Shown here: positions 11,371 through 22,872 of the stretch, piece by piece
How the letters are laid out: every line of letters begins with the position of its first letter
Position numbering within the stretch: position 1 is the stretch's first letter
Origin: Cordia subcordata
Taxonomy: Eukaryota; Streptophyta; Magnoliopsida; Boraginales; Cordiaceae
NCBI GenBank assembly: GCA_028554755.1
Contig: JAPTOF010000001.1
Span: 7,608,501-7,672,500, forward strand
DNA length: 64,000 bases
Direction of reading: 5' to 3'
Position numbers and translations under genes: made by a program
The notes under the pieces: model-generated
What the model was told of the DNA's origin: nothing
What the model saw: the letters and a program-made list of their open reading frames with translations, nothing else
Database searches by the model: none

Positions 11371-13860
11371 TTAATTTGGATTCTTCTTGCTTGGATAGTT
11401 AACCAATTGCTCAATCTGCCAGCTCTCATGAGGAGCAACATGGGTATGGGAAGGAGTGTATTGCTGCAAAATGAAAAAGATAAAAGAAACTGAGCATTTG
11501 TTTCAGTCTAATACAATCAATTAAAATGTTCAAGTGACAACTGCAGAAGGAAAAAGAAAAAGGAAAACATAACCTGCCAGATGAAAATATCATCAGGTTT
11601 GCTGTTTCAGTGTGATACGATTCCAAAAGAAGAGGGATGTCATTTTGGTTGGGGGACGGGGAGGCTTATTGGTATACTGTAAATGACTCTACATAGCAGC
11701 ATCTTGAGAGCAAGGAAGTATGGCCTCCGCAAATTCCTATGCCATTATTGTAATTCCAATTAATTCCTTTTTTGGGAAGTTCCAATTAATTCCTTTTTTC
11801 TCCCTCAGGAGGCTTCAAGATCAAGCTTAATTCATTTTTTTTTTAATTTTAATGTTTGGTTTTGTGGAAATTAATGGTTATTTGAAACAATTTCTCCCAT
11901 ACTAATTAGTGGCAATGCAGAGAATTGCTAATTCATATGGTAGTTATGACAGCTTCCAACAAACATTATACTGTTTGAAAGAACTTGCACCAAACCTTAA
12001 ACACAAAATATGTATAAGATAATGTTGACTGTACCTCCATCTCTATCATTAGTTCTTTCGCTGTAGGAGCAGAGAGAACTATTTGCCGGGCATGGGGCTT
12101 GATGAAACCTTCTTTGACACCATTGTCAAATAAAGCGAGCAGAGAGTTATAGTACCCATCAACATTGAGCAAGCCCACCTGCAAACACAAGTACATCAAA
12201 ATATTAAAAGTTAATACATCCGATTATCACAGGATAAACAATTAGGCCAATTCTAAGTTACTGGTTTTTTATGAATTCCTAGTTGTGCCCATGTTATCAT
12301 TTCGAGCAACTCTTCCATGGTTCCATATCCTCCTAAACAGTTGAGAACATAAAAATGGCCATTATTAGCATGTGGAGAAAATATCATAAAAGCTCTGAAA
12401 AAAGAAAGTTCTTCACACCTAATTACCTAAATAATTACCTGGAAGAGCAATAAAAGCATCAGCCTCCCGCGCCATTGCAGCTTTACGCTCATGCATGTCA
12501 GAAACAATTCTTACTTCTCCAACAGTTTCGCCAGATATCTGTCAATGCTTTCATGTGAACTTGGAGTACATCCAAATGACTCCATTCATAGCAAACCATA
12601 CATAAATAGTTCCACTTGGAATAGCTTTACATTACAAACACTAGATCATTTATTTCATCTTTTGAATCATCACCAGTAATTGTTAGGGTTACATTGCACA
12701 ACACTGATAATATTAGAGTCGAAAAACCTTCCGGAGTGCTGTTTCAAAAGTATAAAACTGATTCTATATAATAGATGATATCTACAGCAAAGATTAATTG
12801 ATGGGACCAAACAATTCACTTCAATTTGAAGCAAGGCAACAAAATGATGTAGTGTCAGAAAGATCAGCTCATCAATTTTTCTGTCACTCCATAAAGCTAT
12901 TAGTGATTCATTAACCTCTTATATTGAAGAATAGACACAATTAAGGTTCTATATGGACACCATTCATAGATACATGTATGCATACCTCAATAGGCACGAG
13001 AGGTTTTGGAATAATCCTGCATGACAAAGAAATGAAGAAAGGAGTTAAATGTAACAACTAACAACATGGCAATAAGAGCTTGCTACAGAAGTGAATGATA
13101 AGGTTGAGGCAAATGCATAAATTACCCAAGAACATGACAACCTCCATCATAGACTTTTTGTGATATCAACCCCATCAACCCAACACTTCCACCCCCATAG
13201 ACCAAGTCTATTTTCCTTTCTACCTGCAATACAACATTCACAAAATCAATGAATAATTCTTAATAGCTATAAACTCACTCTTCAAACATTGAGAAGATAA
13301 ACACACTTCAAATAAAGCAATACACAATTCAAACAAAAAAAAAAAATACAATCTTGATATTTAAAGTGCAAAACACCGAAGCTCAAATCCATTGCTGAGA
13401 AAATAGTACGACACAGCTATTAATTAATACCCATGTCATCACCCCCATGTAAACAATTCAAAGTCATGAAGAGATCCAAATTTTAAAAGGAAAACATCAA
13501 AACTACTCGTTCCTCTTGTAATATAAATTTCTTGACAAATATTCCAAGATTTCCAAACCTGGATAATCTTTGTCGAAAACATCACAAACCCAGTTCATAA
13601 CTTCACCAAAAGAGTAATCTTTTTACCAAAAGAAATTGAAAACGGATATAAAATATCAAAATCTTTGAATGGATAATAGCACCATGACAACTATAAATTA
13701 AAACAGAAGGCTCAAGCAAAAGATTCCTGGAAACAAGACTAACAAGTTCATTCCCCAACTCAAGAGAAGCGTCACTAAAGACGTTTCTGTGCCCAGGATT
13801 GCTTCCGCAGAACACACAGATTCTCTTGAATTTGCTGCTGCTACTTGTATTGTTTGCCAT
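11371..13860 (-). CDS. LOG8: LOG8-type cytokinin riboside 5'-monophosphate phosphoribohydrolase
   Basis: LOG enzymes split cytokinin nucleotides into free active base and ribose 5-phosphate, normally in cytosol and nucleus. Seven exons on the minus strand, read in transcript order, are 13860-13744, 13223-13126, 13016-12986, 12538-12439, 12332-12262, 12178-12035 and 11463-11371. All junctions are GT-AG with compatible phases, giving 217 residues, the usual LOG length. Visible family features are KRICVFCGS near the N-terminus, [11 protein letters not shown] (residues 47-57), the MHERKAAM basic segment (102-109) and the PGGYGTMEE motif (115-123) that forms the nucleotide and active site. The C-terminus [14 protein letters not shown] matches LOG8 rather than LOG1-LOG5. 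No disabling change is visible, so it appears functional. It is divergent from the gene at 15463. Confidence 0.95.
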
Positions 13861-15462
13861 TCCAATAACTGTTGAATCAAATGCCTCTCACCAACTTTTT
13901 CTAATACAAACAACAACAAAGAATTGCAGCTTTATTATCTTACTGACACTTCACTTTGTTCATATAATATTTGAGCAAATATGAGATGTGTAAGACAAAG
14001 AATAATACCTGAAAAGGACCTCACTTGTTGGGCTTAAAGTTTTGGTGAATAAAAAGCTATATGCTGTGCGTATGTGCATTATATATATATGAGTGTGTGT
14101 GTATATATATATATATAATACGTATATGGATATCTACGACGAAGAAAACATGAGAAGCCCCGCATGTTGCATTACCTCTCCAAGCCTTGTTGGCTTCGGA
14201 GACTGCAATGAATTTTAAGTATTTGCACGCGTGGTCCTTAAACATTTTAGCGTATATCATTTTGGTAGTTAAGAACTTTTTCTTTCGTTCATGGGAGGCC
14301 TAAACCACTTTGTAAAATCACCTTTGTGTGGAGTGCCTCCCCGCTTCTATCTTTGTCCAAGAAAACTTCAAGCAAGTAAAGAATATTTGCGACATCTCAA
14401 TAATTAAGTGACTTGTAGAGACCCTAATTTGTTGACTCGTATACTTATCGTAGTGTAAAACCTACTATGATTTTTATTTTTTTGATGCATAATTGATTTT
14501 TATGGACCAATATATAGTTAAAGCAAAAATGTTCTTTCTTAAGCCTATTTGATATGATTGAATAACTTGGAAGTGTTTGGCTTTGTTTACTTGGAGGTGT
14601 TTATTATAAGTAAATTAATATTTATAAATAATTACTTATGATTGAGACTATTTCTCTTATAAGTAAGGTCCTGTATTCGAATTTTATGGGGTGAGGGGTT
14701 TTAAAAAAAAAATATCAGTAAATTATTATTCTTATAAGCAAATAAATATAAAAATGTTTGAATAAAATATACTTGAAAGCTACTAATGTGTGTTGTAAAC
14801 CGAATTTACAAGAAATAATATTTATTAAAATGAACAAAAAGAATATTTTATTACGATGTTGTAAAACACTATATCAGTTTTAAAAGATTGGAGATTTTTT
14901 TATTTGGTCAAACTAAATTACTTTCGAGTGGATAAGATATTTAAAGCTAACACCATTAATTGAGGTGTAAATAATATTTTTTGTAAAAGTTTAAACACAT
15001 TTGTCAAAAATTTAAGAAGTTCAAGCTGTAAATTTTCTATCAGATGAATTTCATGTTCTAAAATCACCTTCTTTTTTTTTTTTCCAAATTATAATCATAA
15101 TATCGCTTGGCGCCACTTTTTATTTATGCTCAAGTAACACATATAGGCCAACGAGTTTCAATGAGACAATAATCAACTTTAAAACTAATAGGAGCATCAT
15201 GATTTCTAGCCTCACCTTTGGCCTTTTTAGTCCTCAAATTGAGCAATCTCTTTCGGAAACCATTTGGAATCAAACAAAAAAACAAACTATTTGATATTCA
15301 AATTTTTCCAAAATCTTTGAGAATCACAAAAAAACAAATATATATTACGGGACACACATTTTGGAAACAAAAATTAGTGGAGACCAGAGATGAGAAAAAT
15401 GGGAGGAACAGAGGGAGAAGATGGCATATGCTTTGTCTCTTGATTTCTTCCTCACCTGAGCT
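13861..15462. other. Divergent intergenic and promoter region
   Basis: About 1.6 kb lies between the starts of LOG8 (-) and the membrane-protein gene (+), so both promoters must lie here. A TA/TG microsatellite sits at 14079-14118. The rest is AT-rich, and I could not pick a convincing TATA box for either gene. Short open frames here are fortuitous. Confidence 0.55.
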
Positions 15463-16179
15463 ATGGGGAGGAGATTTCCTGTAGCGGACCATCATCATCA
15501 GAATCTCATTCAATCGAACCATCCTATAGTTGCGTGGTCAATTTTCATTGCATGCATTGCTGCAACAATTGCTGTTGTTTCATCTCTTTGTGGTGTTTGG
15601 TCTCGGAAAAAATCATCATCGGAATCTCCATCACCCGCGAAAAGCGAAATAAAAGAAAGTCCAGAAGATAATGCTGACAATTCACAAATAGACGAGGGTA
15701 CAGTACCCGTGATCGGCACAGCTCACCCCGCGGTGGCGCCGAACCACCCGGAGGATAAAAATGACGGGAAACAACCCGAAGAAGATCAAGAAGATTATCT
15801 AAAGCAGCCATTGCCACCACCCCCAGCGATGCAAGCAGCTCCTCATCAACGGTCACATTCCACGGTAGGAAAGTCGAGCACATCAAACACTTCGAAGGGG
15901 AATTTGTCGTCAAGTTTGAGCATGGGGGTGATTGGCAAAACGGCTCTTTCGTTCAGGCAATCGTCGCGAAGAGTGGATGATAATAGTAATGATAAGAATA
16001 ATAAGCGCGAGAAGAAATTGAAACACGAAGATTCGGTATGGAAGAAGACGATCATTTTAGGGGAGAAGTGTAAAGTTCCAGATGAAGGCGATGATACGAT
16101 TATTTATGATGAGAAGGGAAATAGGATCTCCACGTATCATCCCAGGATGAGTTCAGTTTCAGCTTCTAGTGCTAATTAA
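15463..16179 (+). CDS. Single-pass membrane protein of unknown function, plant specific
   Basis: One exon, 238 residues. The start is an ATG in good context (a purine-rich leader, then G at +4). A hydrophobic segment at residues 21-46 (PIVAWSIFIACIAATIAVV) is a likely membrane anchor. It is followed by a long hydrophilic, low-complexity region rich in Ser, Pro, Glu and Asp with a short proline run (about 116-121). The C-terminal 190-228 block is the conserved part: SVWKKTIILGEKCKVP, then IIYDEKGNR and TYHPR. I recognise this block from uncharacterised angiosperm proteins without a solid function. The order anchor, disordered spacer, conserved tail suggests a tethered interaction module, which is inference. 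An A-run at 16264-16280 follows in the 3' flank. Confidence 0.85.
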   Translation: MGRRFPVADHHHQNLIQSNHPIVAWSIFIACIAATIAVVSSLCGVWSRKKSSSESPSPAKSEIKESPEDNADNSQIDEGTVPVIGTAHPAVAPNHPEDKNDGKQPEEDQEDYLKQPLPPPPAMQAAPHQRSHSTVGKSSTSNTSKGNLSSSLSMGVIGKTALSFRQSSRRVDDNSNDKNNKREKKLKHEDSVWKKTIILGEKCKVPDEGDDTIIYDEKGNRISTYHPRMSSVSASSAN

Positions 16180-17222
16180 AAATGCAACTCTTCCAGAAAT
16201 AGGATGGAAATGCAGGAGGTATTTGATTGTAGATGTAACCATGCATTAAAGAGGATATGAATCAAAAAAAAAAAAAAAAAGTTTTTCCTTCATGCGATTT
16301 CTTACACTCTTTCAATTTCATTTTTTCCGTGCATTTTTTTTAGATGTTCCAATTGTGTTCGATTCAACTACAAAGCACATTCTTCGTTTTTTTTTTTTTT
16401 TTTTTGTCACGTGCGCTTTCTTGATCGTGGTGCATCATAGAAAGGAGTTCAAGTTGGGTTGAAATTTTGAAACAAAAACTATTATTCTTACGTGGTTCTT
16501 CATAACTCAACTTCTTTAATCATAAGCAGTGCTCTTCATGATCAATTGATATTGCAATTTCATGAACTTTATTGCTTGTTCATATTTGGATTTTTTTTTT
16601 TTGTGTGTGTTTTCTTTATGTTTATTTGCTGAGTAATGGCCTTGCAAAATTTTTATGTGATTAGGTCGTCTAACAATCTATCCATGATGTAGATTTCTTT
16701 CTTGAAAATTTGCATGTCATAATTAAGGATGTTCTATTAATTTTTTAATCGAACTGATATGGGCAGTTTACAATTTTGCAACACCAAAATCACCCAATAT
16801 AATAGTCAAATTGATGGTATTGGTTAATTTGATTTTTGGACAATTTTGGATTATTTGTAGTCGATTTTAAAATGACTTTTTCGCTATATATTTTCATGTG
16901 ATCTTTTGTCTGAATTTATAAATAATAACTCAAATTAACGTAACTAATTCAACAATTATATTGTGATACAACTACATAAAACAATAGAATACATATGAAT
17001 ATGCTTATTGATATTGAATATGTACAAATACACATAATAATAATAATAACGTAGTAGGTGGTTCAATTTGAAATGCAAATTTGGCTTTCCTAAATTGCAA
17101 ATCAAACCGCCTATATCGGAATTCCTTATAAAATAATTGAATTAATTAAACCACTTTAAGAAACCATGGATTTATGATTGACTTAGTTCGATCAAAATAA
17201 TCTTTATGAATTTAACGATTTT
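16180..17222. other. AT-rich intergenic DNA
   Basis: It contains the 3' UTR of the preceding gene and several T or A homopolymers. I see no gene or clear mobile element. Confidence 0.6.
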
Positions 17223-18094
17223 ATGTATGCCCTTTGTGATATCGGAAACAAGATCATCATGCCTGCTTCAGCTCTAGACCTTCCGGCAGCGTCGCCAATC
17301 AATTACCCGATGGCGTTTCAATTCCAGAACTATTTCACAGGCCGTGTCTGCTCGCACTGTGGAGTCTCTGAATTCACCTCCGAAGAGGGCTTCATCGCCA
17401 TGCCACGATCGATGATGGAAAACTTGCAGCTCCGAGAAGACGACCTCGTCATGCTCACGAGCGTGTCGCTTCCGAAGGGAAATTACGTGAAGTTGCAGCC
17501 TCATAACAAAGCCTTCGTTGAGCTCTCCGACCCAAAAGCTGTTTTAGAAAAAGTTCTCAGAAACTTTTCTTGTTTGAGCACTGGAGACACCATTGTTGTT
17601 CCTCATAATGACAAGAACTTTTACATTGATGTGGTGGAGACGGGACCCTCGTCGGCGATTAGCGTCGTGGAGACTGATTGGGAGGTTGATTTCGCCACTC
17701 CGTTGGATTATGCAGAGCCTGAAAAGCAACATCTGCGATTGCACCCAAAGATGCTTGCACTTGTAAAGTTTCAGACGAGAAGATTAATGACAAGTCGAAG
17801 TCTAGGCCATTTACAGGCTTGGCAAGACGCCCAGATGGTGGTGTGACTGGGACTGAAAAATCCGCCGTGGTTGAGGACTTCTTGAAGATGAAGATTGTTG
17901 ATTCATCAAGTGGCGAGGCTACTTCGCAAAGAACTTTATTTGCAGGTAAAAAAAGTGGGAACTTGATTATGGGTTCTGCTGCAGAGAAGAGTAATGCAGC
18001 AGTTATCAAACACGACGAGAAAGAAGAGAATTTCAAGAAAGAAAAGCCAATGTTTCAACCTTTCTCTGGCAGAAGGTACAAATTGTTGGATTGA
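17223..18094 (+). pseudogene. UFD1-like intronless copy, 5'-truncated and frameshifted
   Basis: UFD1 is the ubiquitin-binding partner of NPL4 and CDC48/p97 in protein extraction and degradation. The frame from 17223 matches the UFD1 double-psi barrel domain from GNKIIMPASALD onward. Also visible are SHCGVSEFTSEEGFIAMP, LPKGNYVKLQPHNKAF, NFSCLSTGDTIVVPHND and VVETDWEVDFATPLDY. About 30 N-terminal residues usual in UFD1 are absent, since upstream DNA has no homology in any frame. Near 17755-17762 the match moves to another frame, where KSRPFTGLARRPDG and the C-terminal FQPFSGRRYKLLD end at 18094. No introns occur, whereas typical plant UFD1 genes have several, as I recall. I see no poly(A) tail or flanking repeat. 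A decayed retrocopy is the best reading; a divergent 207-residue protein is the alternative. Confidence 0.75.
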
Positions 18095-18389
18095 ATATCG
18101 AAAGAACGTCTTAGCTTGTAATTAGATTATATAGTCTTTGAAATTAAAAGATAGACATGAAGATCGAGCCACTTGCTTTATGTAATTATGTTATGTTGAC
18201 ATGTCCTTCTGGTCAGATCGACTGATATGTTTTTCGACATTTAAATTCTTCATCTTTACAATATATTTAACTTTTTTTTTATATATAATTTCTTATGTTA
18301 TAATTAAGAATAGTACATACTCTCACGCAATTCTTATTAAAAGTTCACCCAAAGACTGGAATTTTTTTTTTGACCCAAAAATTAAAATG

Positions 18390-19729
18390 TTATGCAAAAC
18401 TAACCCCGTTCGTAAAGCGTTTTGAAAAATAACCCCACTTGATTTCAGAAACGCGCGGCACGCAATCCCAGAGTGCCGAACCTTTAGTTGCTTTATTCCG
18501 GTCGTTCCATGCTTTTCTATAACAGACATCCGCGTTAAGCTTCTCCTTCATGTGAGCTTGGATAAGCCCGACCTCATAATCAGCCTTTTTTGCTATGAAA
18601 TGCCTCACCAAATATCCAACCAATCCCGAGGTCAAATTTCTGTGCCTCGACGCAGTTATTTGCGCCATACATATATGTCTAGCGTCATACTGCATGATCT
18701 CTCAATGTTTGTGCGTTGCTTTCCTTATTACACGTACATACCATGGACATTCTACATTTCCACTGTGTGCTTCCTTACATCGTACCTTCCACAGGGTCTT
18801 ACTCGACTTAACGACCCTATATTCCTTTTGTATTTTTATTGCGTACTGTTGAACAGCCCTTATCCCATCCACTTTGGATGGGAACACCATTCCTTTGGCC
18901 AGTTCCATCCTGTTCAGGTCTTATACTGGACGTTTGGTGACCTCATACCTGCTTGTTATGTAGAATTTATTTCTAGCAGTATGGAACTCCACTGCTTCCT
19001 CCTCATCTACCTCCGCCTCTGCATCGACATCCGATCCTTCTATCTCATTCTCAATTTGGTAGTTCAAACTTGCTTCTGAATTGCATCTTCCTCTTGATCG
19101 TTCAATTCACCGTCCTTGTTTTCCTCGTCTACCTCTGACAAAATAGTATCTGCTGCGACGTCACATCTCTCCTCCGTGCCACCGCCATGATGAGAGGGTC
19201 CTCTGACTTCAAAAGTGGAATGTGCTTGCGGGGAAATGGAAAAAGTAGTAAACTCCGCCGCAGTTGTTACAATATTGATATGTTCATCTTCTACATACGA
19301 TGATACTACATTTAGGTCCGGCATGTTAGATTGGTACAGGACGTCGGGCATTATTTGCGGCACATACACATCATCAAACTGAACGGACTGAACGTCCACT
19401 ATTACGTGCGCCACACAGCAGTTCCATTCACAGCGAGATGTGTCGTACATCTCCCACATATCTTCATCATCAATTATTGCACTTGGATAATAATATATCT
19501 GCTGCAATGTAGCATCCCATCTAGGGTCACGATAGCATAAGTTAACCCTATCGATGGTCAGACGCAACCCTAGTTTTCTAATTGCACGAGAAACAAATTC
19601 ATCGTAAGTTGTATCTGGATGAATTTTGATTTTGTGTGGTATATTTGGACTTCTATAATCAAGGCCGTCATCGATCATTATTGTGTGACCGTCGTAATAT
19701 AAAAGAACAGTAACCTCGGTTGAATTCAT
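18390..19729 (-). pseudogene. MuDR-family transposase N-terminal remnant
   Basis: The first frame (19729 to 19064) starts MNSTEVTVLLYYDG, an N-terminal region common in plant MULE proteins, then an acidic tail. A stop (in the codon run after KRPV, near 18922) and a frame change separate it from MELAKGMVFPSKVDGIRAVQ (18908 to 18702), which carries the MuDR DNA-binding domain signature ending ECPWYVRVIRK. A third frame (18695 to 18390) continues with HRNLTSGLVGYLV and SYRKAW-like CYRKAWNDRNKA, and ends in the terminal repeat. No catalytic residues are present, so it is non-functional, but the DNA-binding portion is fairly well kept. Confidence 0.85.
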
Positions 19730-20077
19730 TCTTTTAGGTGCTTTGGTAGAAACTTATACTAACAAATTAAATGAATTTGATAGAAAGTTTATTTGGTAGA
19801 AAGTTATTGTGATGGGTAATGGATTGAATGATCCGGTGGAGGAAGGGGTTGGGGTTTATATAGATAAAAAACGCATTCTGGGAGTGCGATTTTTGAAATT
19901 TTCCGTGATGTGAAGTGACTAAAGCTTGATTTGTGGCCGCGAATAGAGTCTGAATACTACAAATGCATTCCTAGAATGCACTGCTAAGAATATTTTCTGG
20001 TCCTCGCAATCAAATCTAATCGGAATCGAATCAGATTTGGCAGATCAGCAGGGAAACCTAGAAAACGGGTTCTAGAA

Positions 20078-20110
20078 GCGCGGAACGCATTCCAGGAATG
20101 CGTTCCGCGC
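20078..20110. repeat. Perfect 16 bp stem palindrome at the MULE right end
   Basis: GCGCGGAACGCATTCC is followed by one base and then its exact reverse complement, ending where the terminal repeat begins. Looser versions of the GCATTC...GAATGC core occur at about 19871-19888 and 19967-19984 in the same element. Confidence 0.9.
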
Positions 20111-20353
20111 TCTGGGATTGCGTGCCTCGCGTTTCTGGAACCAAATTGAATTATTTTTCAAAACATTTTACGAACGGGGTTAGTTTTGCATAACATTTTA
20201 ATTTTTGGATTAAAAAAAAAAGTCCTGCAAAGACTAACTCTGATTAGTTGCTAACTTAAAAATTTTATCTTTTATAAAATTGAGGGTACACATTGGCACA
20301 CCCTAAGACCTATATGCCTTTGCTAGTACTTAGTACGAGAACAGTACTGAAGG

Positions 20354-21086
20354 TAGGAATGGCAACGGGACAGGTACCCTACCCATGAAGGAATCCTAAA
20401 CCCGCTACCCGGATAGCATTCCAATTCCCATTTCCGTCCCAAACCCGGATAAAAATTAAATGGCAATCCCATTTCCAAAATGTCCCAAACTCGCGGGTAC
20501 CCGGAACGTCTCAAATCCGGTTAAAAAATTTTTTAATTTAAATAAAAAATTTTAACTAGAAATGTCCCGAACCTGAATTTAAGACATGTTATCAACCCCG
20601 GAAACCAAATTAAATCACTAAATTTAAAAAAAACTAACCAATCAAATAATTTTTCCCAAAAAATCTAAACAATATCCCTAAAATATATTAAAATAATAAA
20701 ATTTTAAAAAGTAAAAGGTTAAGAGTCCAAACCTTACTACTACTAGAAAGTAAAAATTTTTTCTTAATTTTTAGTATATAATATGTACTTATGTACTTAA
20801 AACTATAATTAATTAATAAATGTAAAACACACATATATACACACACGCACACCCCTATATATAAACACACACACACACATATATCTGTACATATATGTAT
20901 ATATATATATAACCGGGTTCGGGAATCCGGGTACCTAGGGGTCAATCCCAGTTCCGTCCTAAACCTAACAGGCATTTTTAATCGTTCCGGATCTGCTCCG
21001 GGTTCTTAACGAGACAGATTTTATCGGATTTTAATCGGGTCAGTTGATATCGGGTACCCTAAGTCACTCGTCTCATTGCCATCCCT
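20354..21086. mobile_element. Non-autonomous hAT-type element with CGGGT-rich ends
   Basis: The left end TAGGAATGGCAACGGG and the right end TTGCCATCCCT form the inverted termini. They are flanked by the 8-mers ACTGAAGG (20346-20353) and AATGAAGG (21087-21094), which differ at one base. Subterminal regions hold repeated CCGGG/GGGTACCC words. The centre is AT-rich with CA/TA microsatellites (about 20830-20912). Organisation parallels the element at 8405-8923 with different terminal words. Confidence 0.85.
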
Positions 21087-21100
21087 AATGAAGGACTAAG

Positions 21101-21320
21101 AGCTCATTTGGATTATTTTCTTAAAAAAAGTTTTTTTTAATAATTTTTTAAAAATAATTTTTTTTAGAAGCTAAAAATTTTAATTTCTAAAAAAATTGTA
21201 TTTACACTTTTTTCAGAATTTCAGCTTTTGAAATCCAAATCAAGTAATTATTGCAAGAGTAATATAACTTTTTCAAAAAAAAAATTATTTTTTTTTAAAA
21301 AAAGTCAATTCAAACGGCCC
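21101..21320. mobile_element. MITE, TTTGGATTG family, copy 1
   Basis: An inverted-repeat element, AT-rich and almost self-complementary. The left end AGCTCATTTGGATTATTTTC pairs with the right end region TCAATTCAAACGGCCC. It starts only seven bases after the target duplication of the preceding hAT-type element. Flanking duplication is not clean. Confidence 0.75.
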
Positions 21321-21434
21321 TGAACTTGAGCAACTTTATTTAAGCATCCTTGTACCAAAAGAGTACTAGATATACGGTCGACCACCAATTTGGCATATGA
21401 ACTCAAGTAGTATAAGAATTTTTAGTATTGTTTT

Positions 21435-21437
<3 letters not shown>

Positions 21438-21470
<33 letters not shown>
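21438..21470. repeat. (TC)n microsatellite
   Basis: Sixteen CT units in a row. Confidence 0.95.
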
Positions 21471-21472
<2 letters not shown>

Positions 21473-22279
21473 GGAGCACTGAGATTATTATTGAAGGTTT
21501 ATTCATAATATTCTACATTTCAATTTCAAGTTTTGGCTTTAACGGATCTCTGTACATAATTTACACGTATTCTGTTTGTTATTTAGCTTGCCATATTCTA
21601 AAGTAATTTAATCTGCTAAGTTTTCAAGTACAAAAACATTATAAAGTAAATTCTTTATTGTCTCATATATATTAATCCTCTTCTGTAAGCTTACCATATT
21701 AAAAAGTAATTCAATCAATTTTGTCTCTGCCATTTCATACCTTCTTAATCCTCTTTTGAAAACTTAGCTATATCGCGAAGTAATTCATTCTTTGTTTACT
21801 TTAATCTCTAACATTTCATCCCTTTTGATATATCCTATTTCTACTTGAAGTATCTAAAACAAAAATTAAGATTAGTTTATTGAAGCTTAAATCACATAAT
21901 TAGCTACAAATTCGTTTCATATATTTTGTTTTAGGAATCACTTAAATACGCATCAAGACTCGTTAAAACTTTTAACTAAAAATATTATATCTATATATAT
22001 ACATATAAACGCACGAGTCACACACCATAATTAACAACTACGAACTCGAAAGCAGAACTAGTCAAATATCATCAGAGCGCGGTCACAGTCAACCTTGGGG
22101 CACGCTCAGTCCATGATGAAAAACAATTTCCCACACCAAAATGGCCAAATGCCATGTCTAAAGATAAAAAATACATCTTTATATGGATATACATTCCCAC
22201 CGGACGAAATAATTAATTAGAAAAAACCACAGCTAAGTAATAATGAGTAAAATATAAAATATCATATTATTAATATAAG
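21471..22279. other. AT-rich intergenic DNA
   Basis: Loosely repeated motifs of the type TAAGTAATTCA...CTTAATCCTC occur at about 21600-21800. No gene is recognisable. Confidence 0.5.
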
Positions 22280-22867
22280 TGTTGGAAAAATGAGGATGAA
22301 AGTATATTCATAATATCTTTCATTTATTGTAATAGAAAATAATACAATATTATAGTTGATAGTTAAAGCACATATCTCCACATCAATTTAGAGTCATGAT
22401 TTTATGTATGATAACTCATTACTTTCTATATAATGAGGAGCTCATTGCTCCAACTTGATAATAAGGTGCTCCTAACTCCATCTTGATAATAAGGAAAACA
22501 TAGTTCCTAGAGCTTATATTTGCTCTTAATACTGGCCTAATGCATAGCTAATACAATGACCACCACCATATATTTATAGTGTTCTTGAGTTGGCCTAACA
22601 ATGTCCTAGAATGATCAAGATTACACAAGTTGCATGCTTTGACTTAAGTTCCATAATCAAATTGTCTAGCAAAACTAATGTAGATAATATTAGCCAACTA
22701 AGATATAGCTAATACATAATTTTAGATTAATCAATGGTTAATTGCTTATACAATTTGACTAAATAATTTAATATTATCTAAATAATTCCTCATGTGTCAA
22801 AATCTTCATGCAAATTTTGACTTCTCTTAATCTTCTTCATTAAACTAATTAAGCATCAATTCTGACA
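22280..22867. mobile_element. Solo LTR, 588 bp
   Basis: The segment begins TGTTGGAAAAATGAGG and ends TTCTGACA, the TG...CA termini of an LTR. It is flanked on both sides by the identical 5-mer ATAAG (22275-22279 and 22868-22872). No internal retrotransposon domain lies next to it, so it is a solo LTR left by recombination between two LTRs. Confidence 0.85.
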
Positions 22868-22872
22868 ATAAG

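Larger units (their letters stand above)
18358..20226 (-). mobile_element. Mutator-like element (MULE), internally deleted
   Basis: Terminal inverted repeats of about 116 bp (18358-18473 and 20110-20226) share ATGTTATGCAAAACTAACCC and CACGCAATCCCAGAG. The 9-mers CCAAAGACT (18349-18357) and GCAAAGACT (20227-20235) flank it and differ at one base. Long ends and 9 bp duplications are the MULE signature. The interior keeps only the N-terminal part of a MuDR-type transposase on the minus strand. The DDE catalytic region expected downstream is missing, the frame running straight into the left terminal repeat. Confidence 0.9.

Noticed and set aside
15218..15484. 88-codon frame overlapping the start of the membrane-protein gene
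   Set aside because: It lies in AT-rich leader DNA in another frame with no homology; the 15463 frame carries the conserved C-terminal block.
18552..19079. 175-codon plus-strand open frame
   Set aside because: It is the antisense shadow of the MULE transposase remnant, which carries the recognisable MuDR-type sequence on the minus strand.
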